Shown: positions 48,522 to 57,383, numbered from the stretch's first letter. The stretch is 64,000 nucleotides of DNA from Nonomuraea thailandensis (GCF_024172165.1 NZ_JAMZEB010000002.1:4051501-4115500); one strand, 5' to 3'. Numbers and translations: made by a program. Notes: a model not told the origin generated them from the letters alone.

Positions 48522-49621
48522 GGGAACACCGCCGTGGGGACGACCTCGATCAGGAACTCCGGGCGCAGCAGGGCCGAGCAGACCACCGAGGTGAGGACGT
48601 GCGTGCCGGGGAAGCAACGTTCGCGCAGCCCGTCCAGCTCGTGGTAGCGGGGCAGGGCGGCGGGGGTGACGTACTCGACGAGCCGCACCACCGCGCTTCC
48701 TGCCAGCCCGGCGGCGCGCAGCACCGACCCGATGGAGGCGTAGACGAACGCGGCCTGCGCGGGCAGGTCCCCGTCGTACAGCGCCTGCTGCGTGGCCGGG
48801 TCGAGGGCGCCGAAACCGGACATGAACAGCGTGTTCCCGGCGGCCACGGCCGGCTGGTAGGTGAGCGTGTCGTAGCGGGTCCAGCCGGGGTTGACGCCGC
48901 GCAGGGGGTGGCGGGAGGCGGTCGCGTCGAGCGCGACCATCGCGCCGTCGGTGACCGGGTGGTCGACCAGGATGCCGGCCGCGCCGGGGTAGCCGCCCGG
49001 GCTGCCGCCGAGCAGTTCCTTGCGGGGGCGGCCGCAGCGGGGGTAGTCGGCGCGGGTGGCCGTGGCGGTGTAGTCGGTGGTGCGGACCAGCGCGTGCAGG
49101 CCGGTGCCGGCCGCCCGCAGGAGGTGGGCGGCCGTTTCGAGGCAGGAGCGGTACTGGTCGCGGAAGCCCGCTGTCAGGTCGGCGGGCAGGACGAGCGGCA
49201 GGTACACGATCTCGTCGGCCACCGTGACCACGCCCGAGGGGGTGGTGATGCGGTGTCCGCCGCCGGGGTGGGCGGTGATCTCGACGGCGATGCGGTCGTC
49301 CGGGGTGATCAGCCGTTCGACCGGCACCCGCGACACGGTCACCCCGCCCAGCCCTGCCGCCTCCCGCGCCGCCACGTCAGCCGCGCTTCCACCGCCCGGT
49401 CGCGCGCCGTCGGACCGCGCATCGCCCGGCTGTGCGTCACCCGACCGTGTGTCGTCCGGGCTCCTGTCGCTTGGGGTGAGGTACTCGATCACCTGCACCA
49501 CGTCGGCCGCGCTCAGCCCGGCCCGGGCGAGCGCCGCCGCGGCCCGCGCGTACGCCTCGGCCGCCGTGGGCGCGGGCAGCGCGGGTAACCGCACGGTGCC
49601 GTGCGCGACGGACACGTTCAT
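48518..49621 (-). CDS. Triple RidA/YjgF-domain protein
   Basis: 367 aa from ATG 49621. Three RidA-like units can be traced: a partial one at about 20-125 (LSAADVVQVIEYLTP...DRIAVEITAHPGG), a second at about 130-245 (DEIVYLPLVLPADL, HALVRTTDYTATATRADY, GAMVALDAT) and a third at about 250-365 (GNTLFMSGFGALDP, VVRLVEYVTPAALPRYHEL, LLRPEFLIEVVPTAVFP). RidA proteins hydrolyse reactive enamines/imines or, in aminomuconate deaminases, release ammonia. A Ser/Asp/Pro repeat-rich linker splits the first unit. Within the operon it could deal with imine products from the tetrapyrrole- or imide-derived route. Confidence 0.8.
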   Translation of the reverse strand: MNVSVAHGTVRLPALPAPTAAEAYARAAAALARAGLSAADVVQVIEYLTPSDRSPDDTRSGDAQPGDARSDGARPGGGSAADVAAREAAGLGGVTVSRVPVERLITPDDRIAVEITAHPGGGHRITTPSGVVTVADEIVYLPLVLPADLTAGFRDQYRSCLETAAHLLRAAGTGLHALVRTTDYTATATRADYPRCGRPRKELLGGSPGGYPGAAGILVDHPVTDGAMVALDATASRHPLRGVNPGWTRYDTLTYQPAVAAGNTLFMSGFGALDPATQQALYDGDLPAQAAFVYASIGSVLRAAGLAGSAVVRLVEYVTPAALPRYHELDGLRERCFPGTHVLTSVVCSALLRPEFLIEVVPTAVFP

Positions 49622-51000
49622 GGCCTCTCCTGTCCGGCCGCGAGCCCGGCCATCAGCGTCGTCACCTCAGGCAGCTCCTCCAGCCGCCGCAGCGCCCCGA
49701 TCATCGCGGCAGGCAGCCCGTTGGCCAGCGCCTTACGCCGGACCAGCTCGTCGACCGCCGGATCATCCGGCCCACCCGAGCTACGGGCCACCTGACCGGT
49801 CACCTGCCTCCCCCCGGCGCAGGACACCCGCAGCAGCCCCGGCTGGTCGGCGGCGACACCGGGAGAGCCGACCACCTCGTGCGTGATCCGCCCGGCCAGC
49901 GCCACCACCTCCGGCCGTTCCACGCGCTCGTAGGTGCGCACGCTCACCTCACCGTCGAGCAGCATCGCCGCGACGCTCCACGGAAGGCTGAACTTCGCCT
50001 CGTACGACGTACGCGGCCGCTCCTTGCCTGGCCCGCACACGATGGCCGCCGCGTCGGGATGCACCTCGGCCACGACGCTCTCGACGGCGTCCGGGGTGCC
50101 GAGCGTCGCGGCGGCGTCGAGGGCGGCGTGCAGGAGCTGGCAGGCGGGATACGGCTTGATCGTGATCCGGCTGACCTCCCACACCTCCCCCAGCCCGGCC
50201 GCCGGGCGCACCCCCGCCCTGCCGAGCAGCGCGCCGTACAGGCCGTGCTCGCCTTCCAGCACCGTGCCGGGACCGGTGGCCCCGGCCCTGGCCAGGCGGG
50301 CCGCGAGAATGCCGGCGTGCGCGGCCAGCCCGGGATGCAGCCGCTTGGTGTCGGCCCCGGTGCTCAGGAACTCCAGCAACCCGCCCGCCTGGCTGCCCGC
50401 GATGCCGAGCGCGTGCACCGCCTGCGGCGGCGTCAGCCCGTACAGGCGGGCCGCGACCAGGGCGGCGGCGAGCACGCCGCACGCGGAGGTGGCGTGCAGC
50501 CCGCGCGCGTGGAAGCCGTGCGGCACCGCGGCCCCGAGCCGGCAGATCGCCTCGTACCCGGCCAGCGCCGCCACCAGCACCTCGCCCCCGGACGCTCCGG
50601 TCTCCTCCCCCACCGCGAACGCCGCGGGCAGCACCGGCGCGGTGGCGTGCACGAGCCCGCCCGCGTGGGTGTCGTCGAAGTCGAGTGCGTGCACGAGGGT
50701 GCCGTTGGCCAGGGCGGCGGCGGGGGCGCCGACCCGGTGCCGGGTCCCGATGACCGTGGCCTCGGGCGGGCCGCCGAGGCCCAGCGCCACCTCCACGGCG
50801 GGCGCCGCGTGCGGCCCTCCGGCGACGGCGCAGCCGAACCCGTCGAGGAGGTGCCGGATCGCCGCCAGCCGGGCGCGCGCGGGGACCGCGTCCAGGGTGA
50901 GCCCGAGCGCCCAGCCCGCGAGCGTGCCGGCCTCCGTCTCGGAAGCCCCCCGACACTCGGCCTCCGTCTCGGAAGCTCCCCGACGCCCGGCCTCCGTCAT
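49618..51000 (-). CDS. MmgE/PrpD-family protein 2
   Basis: 460 aa from ATG 51000. LANGTLVHALDFDDTHAGGL near residue 100, TSACGVLAAALVAARLYGL near 175, ADTKRLHPGLAAHAGILAA near 220 and TIKPYPACQLLHAALDAA near 285 match the family. The N-terminus carries two copies of a 30-bp repeat (GASETEAECR/GASETEAGT). It overlaps the CoA-transferase upstream and the RidA gene downstream by 4 bp. As with paralogue 1 the reaction is probably (de)hydration or isomerisation of an acid or its CoA ester, not assignable by sequence. Confidence 0.9.
   Translation of the reverse strand: MTEAGRRGASETEAECRGASETEAGTLAGWALGLTLDAVPARARLAAIRHLLDGFGCAVAGGPHAAPAVEVALGLGGPPEATVIGTRHRVGAPAAALANGTLVHALDFDDTHAGGLVHATAPVLPAAFAVGEETGASGGEVLVAALAGYEAICRLGAAVPHGFHARGLHATSACGVLAAALVAARLYGLTPPQAVHALGIAGSQAGGLLEFLSTGADTKRLHPGLAAHAGILAARLARAGATGPGTVLEGEHGLYGALLGRAGVRPAAGLGEVWEVSRITIKPYPACQLLHAALDAAATLGTPDAVESVVAEVHPDAAAIVCGPGKERPRTSYEAKFSLPWSVAAMLLDGEVSVRTYERVERPEVVALAGRITHEVVGSPGVAADQPGLLRVSCAGGRQVTGQVARSSGGPDDPAVDELVRRKALANGLPAAMIGALRRLEELPEVTTLMAGLAAGQERP
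50941..51000. repeat. Two 30-bp in-frame repeats at the MmgE/PrpD 2 start
   Basis: GGAAGCYCCCCGAC-type units at 50941-50970 and 50971-51000, including the start codon region of the gene. Confidence 0.7.
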
Positions 51001-52223
51001 GGGCTCTCTCCGGCGACGTGACCGAACGCGCCCGCCGCGCGCAACTCGGCGAAGCGTTCCGCCGGGTAGCCGAGCAGCCCCCGCACGACCTCCTCGGTGT
51101 GCTCCCCCCGCCGCGGCGCCCGCCGGTGCTCGACCGGCCCCTGCCCCACCCGTACGGGCGAGGCGAGCTGCCGCAACGCCCCGTACCGCGGATGATCGGT
51201 CTCAACGACCAGCCCCCGGGCGGCGGTGTGCGGCTCGCGCAGCGCCTGGCGCACGTCGTTGACCGGCCCGCTGGGGATGCCGGCCGCCCTCAGCTCCGCC
51301 AGCCACCACGCCACGCTCCTGCCGCGGAAGATCGCGGCCAGCCGCGGCAGCAGGTCGACGGCGTGGCGGCGGCGCGCCTCGAAGCCGGCGTAGCGGGGGT
51401 CGGCGGCGAAGCCCGCGCCCGGCGACTCGCGGTCGAGGATGGCCGCCAGTCGCTGCCAGAACTTCTCCTTGGCGCACCCCACCACCAGCCACCCGTCGGC
51501 GGCCTCGAAGCTCTGGAACGGCACCAGCGACGGATGCGCGGAGGACGCCGTGCGGGCCGGGACGTAGGAGGTGTTCAGCGCCCAGGTGCCGACGTAGGTG
51601 AGCATGCCGATGGCGGTGTCGTACAGCGACAGGTCGCAGTCCATGCCGGTGCCGTCGCGCCGGGCGGCGTGCACCCCGGCCAGCAGCGCGATCGCGGCGA
51701 CGAGCCCGCCGGAGTAGTCGACCAGGGACAGACCGGACTTGGCGGGCGGCCCCGACGGCTCGCCGGTGAGGTCCATCCAGCCGGCCAGCCCCTGGAGGAT
51801 GTAGTCGTAGCCGGGCTCGGCGGCGCGCGGCCCCGTCGTCCCGAAGCCGGTCAGTGAGCAGCAGACGATGCGCGGGTTGAGGTGCTTGAGGTCGGCGTAG
51901 CGCAGCCGCATCTTGGCGGGCACGTCGCCGCGCAGGTTGGAGTAGACGGCGTCGCCGTGCCGGACGAGGTCCTCGAAGACCGCGCGGCCGGCCGGGATGG
52001 ACAGGTCCAGCGAGATGGATCGTTTGTTGCGGTTGAACGTCTCGAAGAACAGCGAGTCCTCCTCATCCGCATAAGGAGGGACATAGCGGCCGACATCGCC
52101 GCCGACGCGCGGGTCCTCGATCTTGATGATCTCGGCGCCGAGGTCGGCCAGGTGCACGCTGCCGAACGGCCCGGCGCCGTACTGCTCCAGGCTGACGACG
52201 GTGACGTCCTCCAGGGCTCTCAT
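50997..52223 (-). CDS. CaiB/BaiF class III CoA-transferase 1
   Basis: 408 aa from ATG 52223, overlapping the LLM gene stop. VVSLEQYGAGPFGSVHLADL with IIKIEDPRVGGD at the start and the catalytic Asp in SGLSLVDYSGGLVAA near residue 170 define class III CoA-transferases, which move CoA between carboxylates through mixed anhydrides. C-terminal GIPSGPVNDVRQAL is typical. It is one of two such enzymes in this arm, giving an ATP-free way to activate the dicarboxylate expected from the amidase. Confidence 0.92.
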   Translation of the reverse strand: MRALEDVTVVSLEQYGAGPFGSVHLADLGAEIIKIEDPRVGGDVGRYVPPYADEEDSLFFETFNRNKRSISLDLSIPAGRAVFEDLVRHGDAVYSNLRGDVPAKMRLRYADLKHLNPRIVCCSLTGFGTTGPRAAEPGYDYILQGLAGWMDLTGEPSGPPAKSGLSLVDYSGGLVAAIALLAGVHAARRDGTGMDCDLSLYDTAIGMLTYVGTWALNTSYVPARTASSAHPSLVPFQSFEAADGWLVVGCAKEKFWQRLAAILDRESPGAGFAADPRYAGFEARRRHAVDLLPRLAAIFRGRSVAWWLAELRAAGIPSGPVNDVRQALREPHTAARGLVVETDHPRYGALRQLASPVRVGQGPVEHRRAPRRGEHTEEVVRGLLGYPAERFAELRAAGAFGHVAGESP

Positions 52224-53203
52224 AACGTTCCGATCAGCTCGATGATGCGGGCCTGGTTGCGGCGGACCTGCTCCGGCGGGTTGCCGTGCACGGCCGGGGT
52301 GAGCTTGACCGTGTCGGCCAGCCCCGCGTAGCCGGCCAGCCGCTCGGCCACCTGGTCGGGCGTGCCCGCCAGGACGAGCGGGTCGATCATCCGGTCGGGT
52401 ACGTCGGGCCGCTCGCCGGCGCGGAAGGCGGTGACCGCGGCGGCGTGCTCCGCGGCCAGGTCGTGGAAGGCGAAGAAGTCGCGGTAGGTGGCGACGCCGG
52501 CGTAGAAGGCGAGCGTGCCGGCGGCGCGGCGGCGGGCGGTGGCCGGGTCGGGGTCGATCGAGCAGCAGGCGGACACGACCACGTCGAGCTCCTCGCGGTC
52601 GCGGCCGTCCAGGCCGGCGGTCAGGTTCGGCAGCACGCGCTCGCGCAGGTAGGCGGGCGAGCACAGCTCGTGGGAGAGCCAGCCGTCGCCGATGCGGCCG
52701 GCGAGCCTGGTCAGCCGCGGCCCGACGGCGGCCAGGTAGATGGGGATGCGGGTGCGGACCGGCTCGTGGGGCCGGTGGAAGCCGGGGGCGTGCAGGCGCT
52801 GGCACTCCCCCTCGTACGTCATCGGCCCGCCCGCGACGACGGCGCGGATCACCTCGACGGTCTCGCGCAGCCGGGTGAGCGGCCGGTCCCAGGGGACGTT
52901 GTGCCAGGTCTCGTTCAGCCGGCGGGTGCCGGTGCCCAGGCCGAGGACGAGGCGGCCGCCGGTCAGCTCGTCCAGGTCGAGGGCCTCCAGCGCGGTCACC
53001 AGGGGGCTGCGGGTGAAGGCGAGCGCGACGGCGGTCCCGACGCCCGCGCGGGTGAGCGTGCCGGCGACGGCGGCGGCGCTGACGGTGGCGCTGCGGTGCA
53101 GCTCGGGCACCCAGACGACCTCGGCTCCGGCCTCCTCGGCGGCGCGGGCGGCACCGGTCAGCTCCGCCAGCGTCTGCCCCCACGGGCCGTAGGTGATCCT
53201 CAC
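52220..53203 (-). CDS. LLM-class flavin-dependent oxidoreductase
   Basis: 327 aa from GTG 53203; the longer frame upstream merely reads the isochorismatase repeat tail in another frame. Bacterial-luciferase-like TIM barrel: YGPWGQTLAELTGAARAAEE, GTAVALAFTRSPLVTALEAL, GGRLVLGLGTGTRRLNE. Probably F420- or FMN-dependent. It overlaps both neighbours by 4 bp, so it is co-translated with the amidase and the CoA-transferase. The substrate may be an intermediate needing a reduction or ring oxidation. Confidence 0.9.
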   Translation of the reverse strand: MRITYGPWGQTLAELTGAARAAEEAGAEVVWVPELHRSATVSAAAVAGTLTRAGVGTAVALAFTRSPLVTALEALDLDELTGGRLVLGLGTGTRRLNETWHNVPWDRPLTRLRETVEVIRAVVAGGPMTYEGECQRLHAPGFHRPHEPVRTRIPIYLAAVGPRLTRLAGRIGDGWLSHELCSPAYLRERVLPNLTAGLDGRDREELDVVVSACCSIDPDPATARRRAAGTLAFYAGVATYRDFFAFHDLAAEHAAAVTAFRAGERPDVPDRMIDPLVLAGTPDQVAERLAGYAGLADTVKLTPAVHGNPPEQVRRNQARIIELIGTL

Positions 53204-53889
53204 GGCGTCTCCCGCCCGAGCGGCCTCTCCCGCCCGAGCGGCGTCTCCCGCCCGAGCGGCGTCTCCCGCCCGAGCGGCGTCTCCCGCCCGAGCGGCGGCT
53301 TTCGGCCGAGCCGGTCGAGGACGGACTGCTCCTCCCACACCTCGCCGTACTTGGCCTGGATGTCGTACAGGCTGGCCTCGTGCGAGGCGGGCGTGCGGTC
53401 GCCCACGGCCTGGCGCACCACGATCGGCACGAACCCGTGCTGGACGGCGTCCACGACGCTGGCCCGCACGCAGCCGCTCGTGGAGACGCCCGCGATGACC
53501 AGGGTGTCCACGCGCAGCGCGGTGAGCGTGGAGGCGAGCGTGGTGCCGAAGAACGCGCTGGCGTACTGCTTGACGATGACGACCTCGCCCTCGTCCGGTG
53601 CGACCTCGGGCATCAGCCGCCCGGCGGGGCCGTGCAGGTCGCGCAGCGGCGTCGCCTTGCGGTAGAACAGGCCGCCGTCGAGGCCGCCGGGGGTGTGCGC
53701 GACCCGGGTGTGCAGGACGGGCACGCCCGCGCGGCGGGCCGCGGCCAGCACGCGCGCGGCCGAGTGCAGGCAGTCCCGCGAGCCCACGTAGAGGCCGGCG
53801 TCCGGCTCGAAGTAGGCCGCCATGAGGTCGACGAGGATGAGCGCGGGCCGCTCGCCGAACGGCAGGACACCGTCATAGGGGTCGTCCAT
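53200..53889 (-). CDS. Isochorismatase-family amidohydrolase, maleamate/N-carbamoyl-amidase type
   Basis: 229 aa from ATG 53889. The cysteine-hydrolase triad is complete: Asp21 in ILVDLMAAY, Lys107 in VIVKQYASAFFGT and Cys140 in GVSTSGCVRAS. The TSGCVRAS loop is that of N-carbamoylsarcosine amidases and maleamate amidohydrolases (NicF-like), which release ammonia from an amide of a small acid. Following an imidase gene in the same operon, hydrolysis of a maleamate-like half-amide is a coherent proposal. The C-terminus ends in five repeats of ETPLGR encoded by an 18-bp tandem array. Confidence 0.9.
   Translation of the reverse strand: MDDPYDGVLPFGERPALILVDLMAAYFEPDAGLYVGSRDCLHSAARVLAAARRAGVPVLHTRVAHTPGGLDGGLFYRKATPLRDLHGPAGRLMPEVAPDEGEVVIVKQYASAFFGTTLASTLTALRVDTLVIAGVSTSGCVRASVVDAVQHGFVPIVVRQAVGDRTPASHEASLYDIQAKYGEVWEEQSVLDRLGRKPPLGRETPLGRETPLGRETPLGRERPLGRETP
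53207..53296. repeat. Five 18-bp tandem repeats
   Basis: GTCTCCCGCCCGAGCGGC units at 53207, 53225 (one change), 53243, 53261 and 53279, followed by a decayed sixth. They encode the C-terminal ETPLGR repeats of the isochorismatase and abut the start of the LLM gene. Confidence 0.92.
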
Positions 53890-53890
53890 G

Positions 53891-55087
53891 TCAGATGATC
53901 CCCTTCTCTCGCAGTGCGGCCCGCTCCTGGGCGGACAGGCCGAGCAGCCCGCCGTAGACCTCGTCGTTGTGCTGGCCGAGGGCCGGCCCGGCGGTGCGGA
54001 CCGCTCCGGGGGTGGCCGACAGCTTCGGCACGACGTTCTGCATGGCCAGCTCGCCGAACTCGGGGTGCGGGACGCGCACGATGGCCTGGCGGGCGGCGAA
54101 GTGCGGGTCGGCGAACATGTCCTTGGCCGTGTAGATGCGCCCGGCCGGCACGCCGCCCTCGTGCAGCGTACGCAGCAGGTCCCCGGCGGGCAGCGTCGCC
54201 GTCCAGCCGGCCACGAGCGCGTCCAGCTCCGCCATGTGCTCACCGCGCGCGCCGTGCGTGGCGAAGCGGGGATCGGCGGCCAGCTCCGGCCGGTCCATGA
54301 CGCGGGCGAGGCGGGCGAAGACGCTGTCCTGGTTGGCGGCGATGAGGATGGACTCGCCGTCAGCGGTCGGGTAGACGTTGCTGGGTGAGACGTTCGGCAG
54401 GACGGGGCCGGTACGTTCGCGCTGGTAGGAGGCCTGCTGCCATTCGGGCAGGAGCGACTCCATCATGGCCAGCACGGCCTCGTAGATCGCGGAGTCCACG
54501 ACCTGGCCCCTGCCGCTGCGCTCGCGTTCGTGCAGCGCGACCAGGGTGCCGACGCAGGCGTGCGTGGCGGCCAGGGAGTCGCCGAGCGAGATCCCGGCCC
54601 GGGAGGGCGGCCTGTCGGGGTCACCGGTGACGTGGCGGATGCCCCCCATCGCCTCGCCGATCGACCCGTATCCGGCGCGCGGGGCGTACGGGCCGGTCTG
54701 CCCGAAACCGGTCACCCTGGTGATCACCAGCCGCGGGTTGATCGCGTGCAGCTCCTCCGGTGACAGGCCCCAGCGTTCCAGCGTGCCGGGCCGGAAGTTC
54801 TCCAGCAGCACGTCCGCCCCGGCCACCAGCCGTTTGACCAGGTCCTGCCCCTCGGGCGTGCGCAGGTCGCAGGTGACGGACTTCTTGTTGCGCGCCACGA
54901 CCGGCCACCACAACGACCGCCCGTACGGCTTCTCCCTGCCCCACTGGCGCATCGGGTCGCCGCGCCCGGGGTCCTCCACCTTGATCACCTCGGCGCCGAA
55001 GTCGCCGAGCAGTTGCCCGCAGAACGGGCCGGCCAGGAGCTGGCCGAGTTCGACGACGCGCACGTCGTCCAGAGGCAGCGCGCTCAT
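53891..55087 (-). CDS. CaiB/BaiF class III CoA-transferase 2
   Basis: 398 aa from ATG 55087. VRVVELGQLLAGPFCGQLL, then GAEVIKVEDPGRGDPMR, and the catalytic Asp in AGISLGDSLAATHA near residue 167. ENFRPGTLERWGL and GVPAGRIYTAKDMFADPHF are family hallmarks. It resembles succinyl-CoA:dicarboxylate transferases more than CoA-transferase 1 does, suggesting two different acids are activated, or a two-step swap. It is separated from the amidase by 1 bp and from the imidase by 9 bp. Confidence 0.93.
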   Translation of the reverse strand: MSALPLDDVRVVELGQLLAGPFCGQLLGDFGAEVIKVEDPGRGDPMRQWGREKPYGRSLWWPVVARNKKSVTCDLRTPEGQDLVKRLVAGADVLLENFRPGTLERWGLSPEELHAINPRLVITRVTGFGQTGPYAPRAGYGSIGEAMGGIRHVTGDPDRPPSRAGISLGDSLAATHACVGTLVALHERERSGRGQVVDSAIYEAVLAMMESLLPEWQQASYQRERTGPVLPNVSPSNVYPTADGESILIAANQDSVFARLARVMDRPELAADPRFATHGARGEHMAELDALVAGWTATLPAGDLLRTLHEGGVPAGRIYTAKDMFADPHFAARQAIVRVPHPEFGELAMQNVVPKLSATPGAVRTAGPALGQHNDEVYGGLLGLSAQERAALREKGII

Positions 55088-55096
55088 GTCGTTCCC

Positions 55097-56506
55097 TCAG
55101 CGGTGCAGGTAGGAGCCGGACGGCTCGCCGGCGGTCTTGCCCTCGTGGAAGGCGACCCGCCCGCCGACGACCGTGGTCACCGGCCAGCCGGTCACCCGGA
55201 CGCCCTCGAACGGGCAGTGGTCCTGCCCCGACAGCAGCAGGTCCGTGGTGACGGTCCTGGTCAGCGCCGGGTCCAGGACGGTGAGGTCGGCGTCGAACCC
55301 GACGGCCAGGCCGCCCTTGCGTCCCCACAGGTTGAAGGCGCGGGCGGGGTTGGCGGCAGCGACCTCGGCGATCCTGGTCAGCGGCAGGCCCCGCCGCAGG
55401 TGCCCTTCGGAGAACAGCACGGGATACAGCAGCGCCGTGCCGCCGAACCCGGGCCGCGCCGGCCACAGGTCCTCGCCCTTGTGCTCCTCCAGGCAGCAGG
55501 CGTGGTCGGAGGCGACCCAGTCGATCCGCCCGTCGGCCACGCCCGCCCACAGCGCCTCGTTGTGCTCGCGGGTGCGGATCGGCGGGTTGACCTTGCCGCC
55601 CAGGCCGCCGCGCGCGTCCAGGTCGTCGTGGTCGAGGCACAGGTGGTGCAGGGTGGTCTCGCGCCTGGCGGGGGTGCCGGCGGCCGCCCGGAGCGCTTCG
55701 GCGCTCGACAGGTGCAGCAGGTTGATCTCGACGCCGGTGTGCCCGGCGAGCACGGCGGCCTCGGCAATGGCGAGCTGCTCGGTCAGGGGCGGGCGGGCCT
55801 GGGCGTAGGCGCGCAGGTTCTGGGGGGCGCCGCCGGCGCGTACGCGGTCGATGAAGACGCGCATCAGCTCCGACTGCTCGCAGTGCAGGCTCAGCGACAG
55901 CCGCAGGCCGGGGTGGTCGGCCTGCGTCGCGGCCAGCTTCTCCATGATCAGGTAGAGGTGCCCGAGGTCGTACTCGTCGCTCATGGTGAACGCCCGGGCG
56001 TCGCGGCTGTTGGCCGCCAGGTCGAAGCCCTTGTAGAACATGTAGTACTTGAACGAGGTGATACCGTGCCCGGCGACGAGGGCGGGGATCTCGTCGATCT
56101 GGCCGGTGGTCATCGGCGCCAGGTGGAAGCCGTAGTCGGTCCACGCGCGCCCGGCGACCGCCGCCAGCACCTCGGGGAAGATCGTCTCGTACGGGCCGGT
56201 CCTGTCGAGGTAGTGCTGTCCCGTACGGAAGTAGGACAGCACGGTCGTCGCCCCGCCGACCAGGCTGGAGCGGGTCTCCTCGAAGGCGTCCACGCCCAGG
56301 TCGCGGTAGATCCCCAGGTGGAAGTGGGCGTCCACCGCCCCCGGTAACACGATCTTCCCGGTGGCGTCGATCACCTCCCCGCCGCCGTCGAGGTCCTCGC
56401 CGATCGCGACGATCCGGCCGCCCCGTACGGCCAGGTCGGCGCGGACCTCGCCGTGGTACGGCAGGACCAGGGTTCCGCCCTTGACGAGCAGGTCGTATCG
56501 CATCAT
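55097..56506 (-). CDS. Cyclic amidohydrolase, dihydropyrimidinase/hydantoinase/imidase type
   Basis: 469 aa from ATG 56506 (or 56503). The binuclear-zinc TIM barrel is well marked: His61 and His63 in VDAHFHLG, the carboxylated Lys153 in SFKYYMFYKG, a His in LSLHCEQSE, a His in NLLHLSSAEAL and the Asp of VASDHACC. It should open a cyclic amide or imide ring (hydantoin, dihydropyrimidine, succinimide or maleimide). With a maleamate-type amidase two genes on and a maleate-isomerase-like gene in the other arm, imide hydrolysis is a good fit. It overlaps the IclR gene by 4 bp. Confidence 0.92.
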   Translation of the reverse strand: MMRYDLLVKGGTLVLPYHGEVRADLAVRGGRIVAIGEDLDGGGEVIDATGKIVLPGAVDAHFHLGIYRDLGVDAFEETRSSLVGGATTVLSYFRTGQHYLDRTGPYETIFPEVLAAVAGRAWTDYGFHLAPMTTGQIDEIPALVAGHGITSFKYYMFYKGFDLAANSRDARAFTMSDEYDLGHLYLIMEKLAATQADHPGLRLSLSLHCEQSELMRVFIDRVRAGGAPQNLRAYAQARPPLTEQLAIAEAAVLAGHTGVEINLLHLSSAEALRAAAGTPARRETTLHHLCLDHDDLDARGGLGGKVNPPIRTREHNEALWAGVADGRIDWVASDHACCLEEHKGEDLWPARPGFGGTALLYPVLFSEGHLRRGLPLTRIAEVAAANPARAFNLWGRKGGLAVGFDADLTVLDPALTRTVTTDLLLSGQDHCPFEGVRVTGWPVTTVVGGRVAFHEGKTAGEPSGSYLHR

Positions 56507-57321
56507 GGTGCCCCTTCCGCGGCGGCGTGGCCCATCCGGGCCGACAGTGTGCGGGTGGTCTCCAGCAGCGCCCGCGCGCACCGCTCCTCCTCGCCGCGGA
56601 AGCGCTCCAGCGGCCCGCACACGCTGATCACCCCGGCCGGCCGCCCGTGGTGGTCGAGCACGGGCGCGGCGACGGAGGCGGAGCCCGGCTGCCGCTCGGC
56701 CTGGGAGCGGGCGTAGCCGCGGCGCCGCACGGCCGCCAGGTCCGCGCGCAGCGCGCCCTCCTCGACGGGTGTGCTCCCGGTCAGCCGGGTCAGCGGCTGC
56801 GTGGCGAAGTAGTCGTCGATCTCCTCCTCGGCTAGGAACGCCAGGAACGCCCGCGAGGAGGCGCCGGCGTGCAGCGGGTACGGCACGCCGAGCGTCACCG
56901 ACATGATCACCTCGCGGCTGGGGGTCACCTGGTCGACGTAGACGCGCGCGTACCCGGTGCGGATGGACAGCGTGGCCGTCTCCGACAGCGCCGTGGACAG
57001 GGCGACCAGCTCGGGCGCGGCGAGCCTGCGCAGGTCCAGCCGGTCGAGGTAGGCCAGGCCGAGCCGCATGGCGGTCAGGCCGAGCGAGTAGCGCCTGCTC
57101 TGCTCGTCCAGGTCGATCAGGCCGCGCAGCCGCAGCGAGGCCAGGATCCGGTGGACCGCGGCCTTCGACAGCTCCAGCCGCTCGGCGATCTCGGTGACGC
57201 CGAGGGTGCGCGCGGCCGGGTCGGCGAACAGCACGAGCACGTCGGCGGCGCGCTCGACGGTCGCGACGGTCTGGCTGGCGCCGTCCGCGCCGCGGCGGCG
57301 GGGGTGCTCGGTCGTCGGCAT
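56503..57321 (-). CDS. IclR-family regulator, right boundary of the catabolic island
   Basis: 272 aa from ATG 57321. The winged helix shows TVATVERAADVLVLFADPAA and TEIAERLELSKAAVHRILASL; the effector domain GVPYPLHAGASSRAFLAFLA and RRRGYARSQAERQPGSASVA is strikingly like that of the IclR at 19897, so the two are paralogues. It heads the minus-strand arm (overlapping the imidase gene) and is divergent from the cyclase gene across a gap with GGAA/TTCC palindromes. Joint control of both arms by the two regulators is inferred. Confidence 0.93.
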   Translation of the reverse strand: MPTTEHPRRRGADGASQTVATVERAADVLVLFADPAARTLGVTEIAERLELSKAAVHRILASLRLRGLIDLDEQSRRYSLGLTAMRLGLAYLDRLDLRRLAAPELVALSTALSETATLSIRTGYARVYVDQVTPSREVIMSVTLGVPYPLHAGASSRAFLAFLAEEEIDDYFATQPLTRLTGSTPVEEGALRADLAAVRRRGYARSQAERQPGSASVAAPVLDHHGRPAGVISVCGPLERFRGEEERCARALLETTRTLSARMGHAAAEGAP

Positions 57322-57383
57322 GAGAAAGGTCCCTGCTGCTCGGCCGGTGGCCTTCTCGCCGGTCGGCTCCTGTCGTACAGTGT

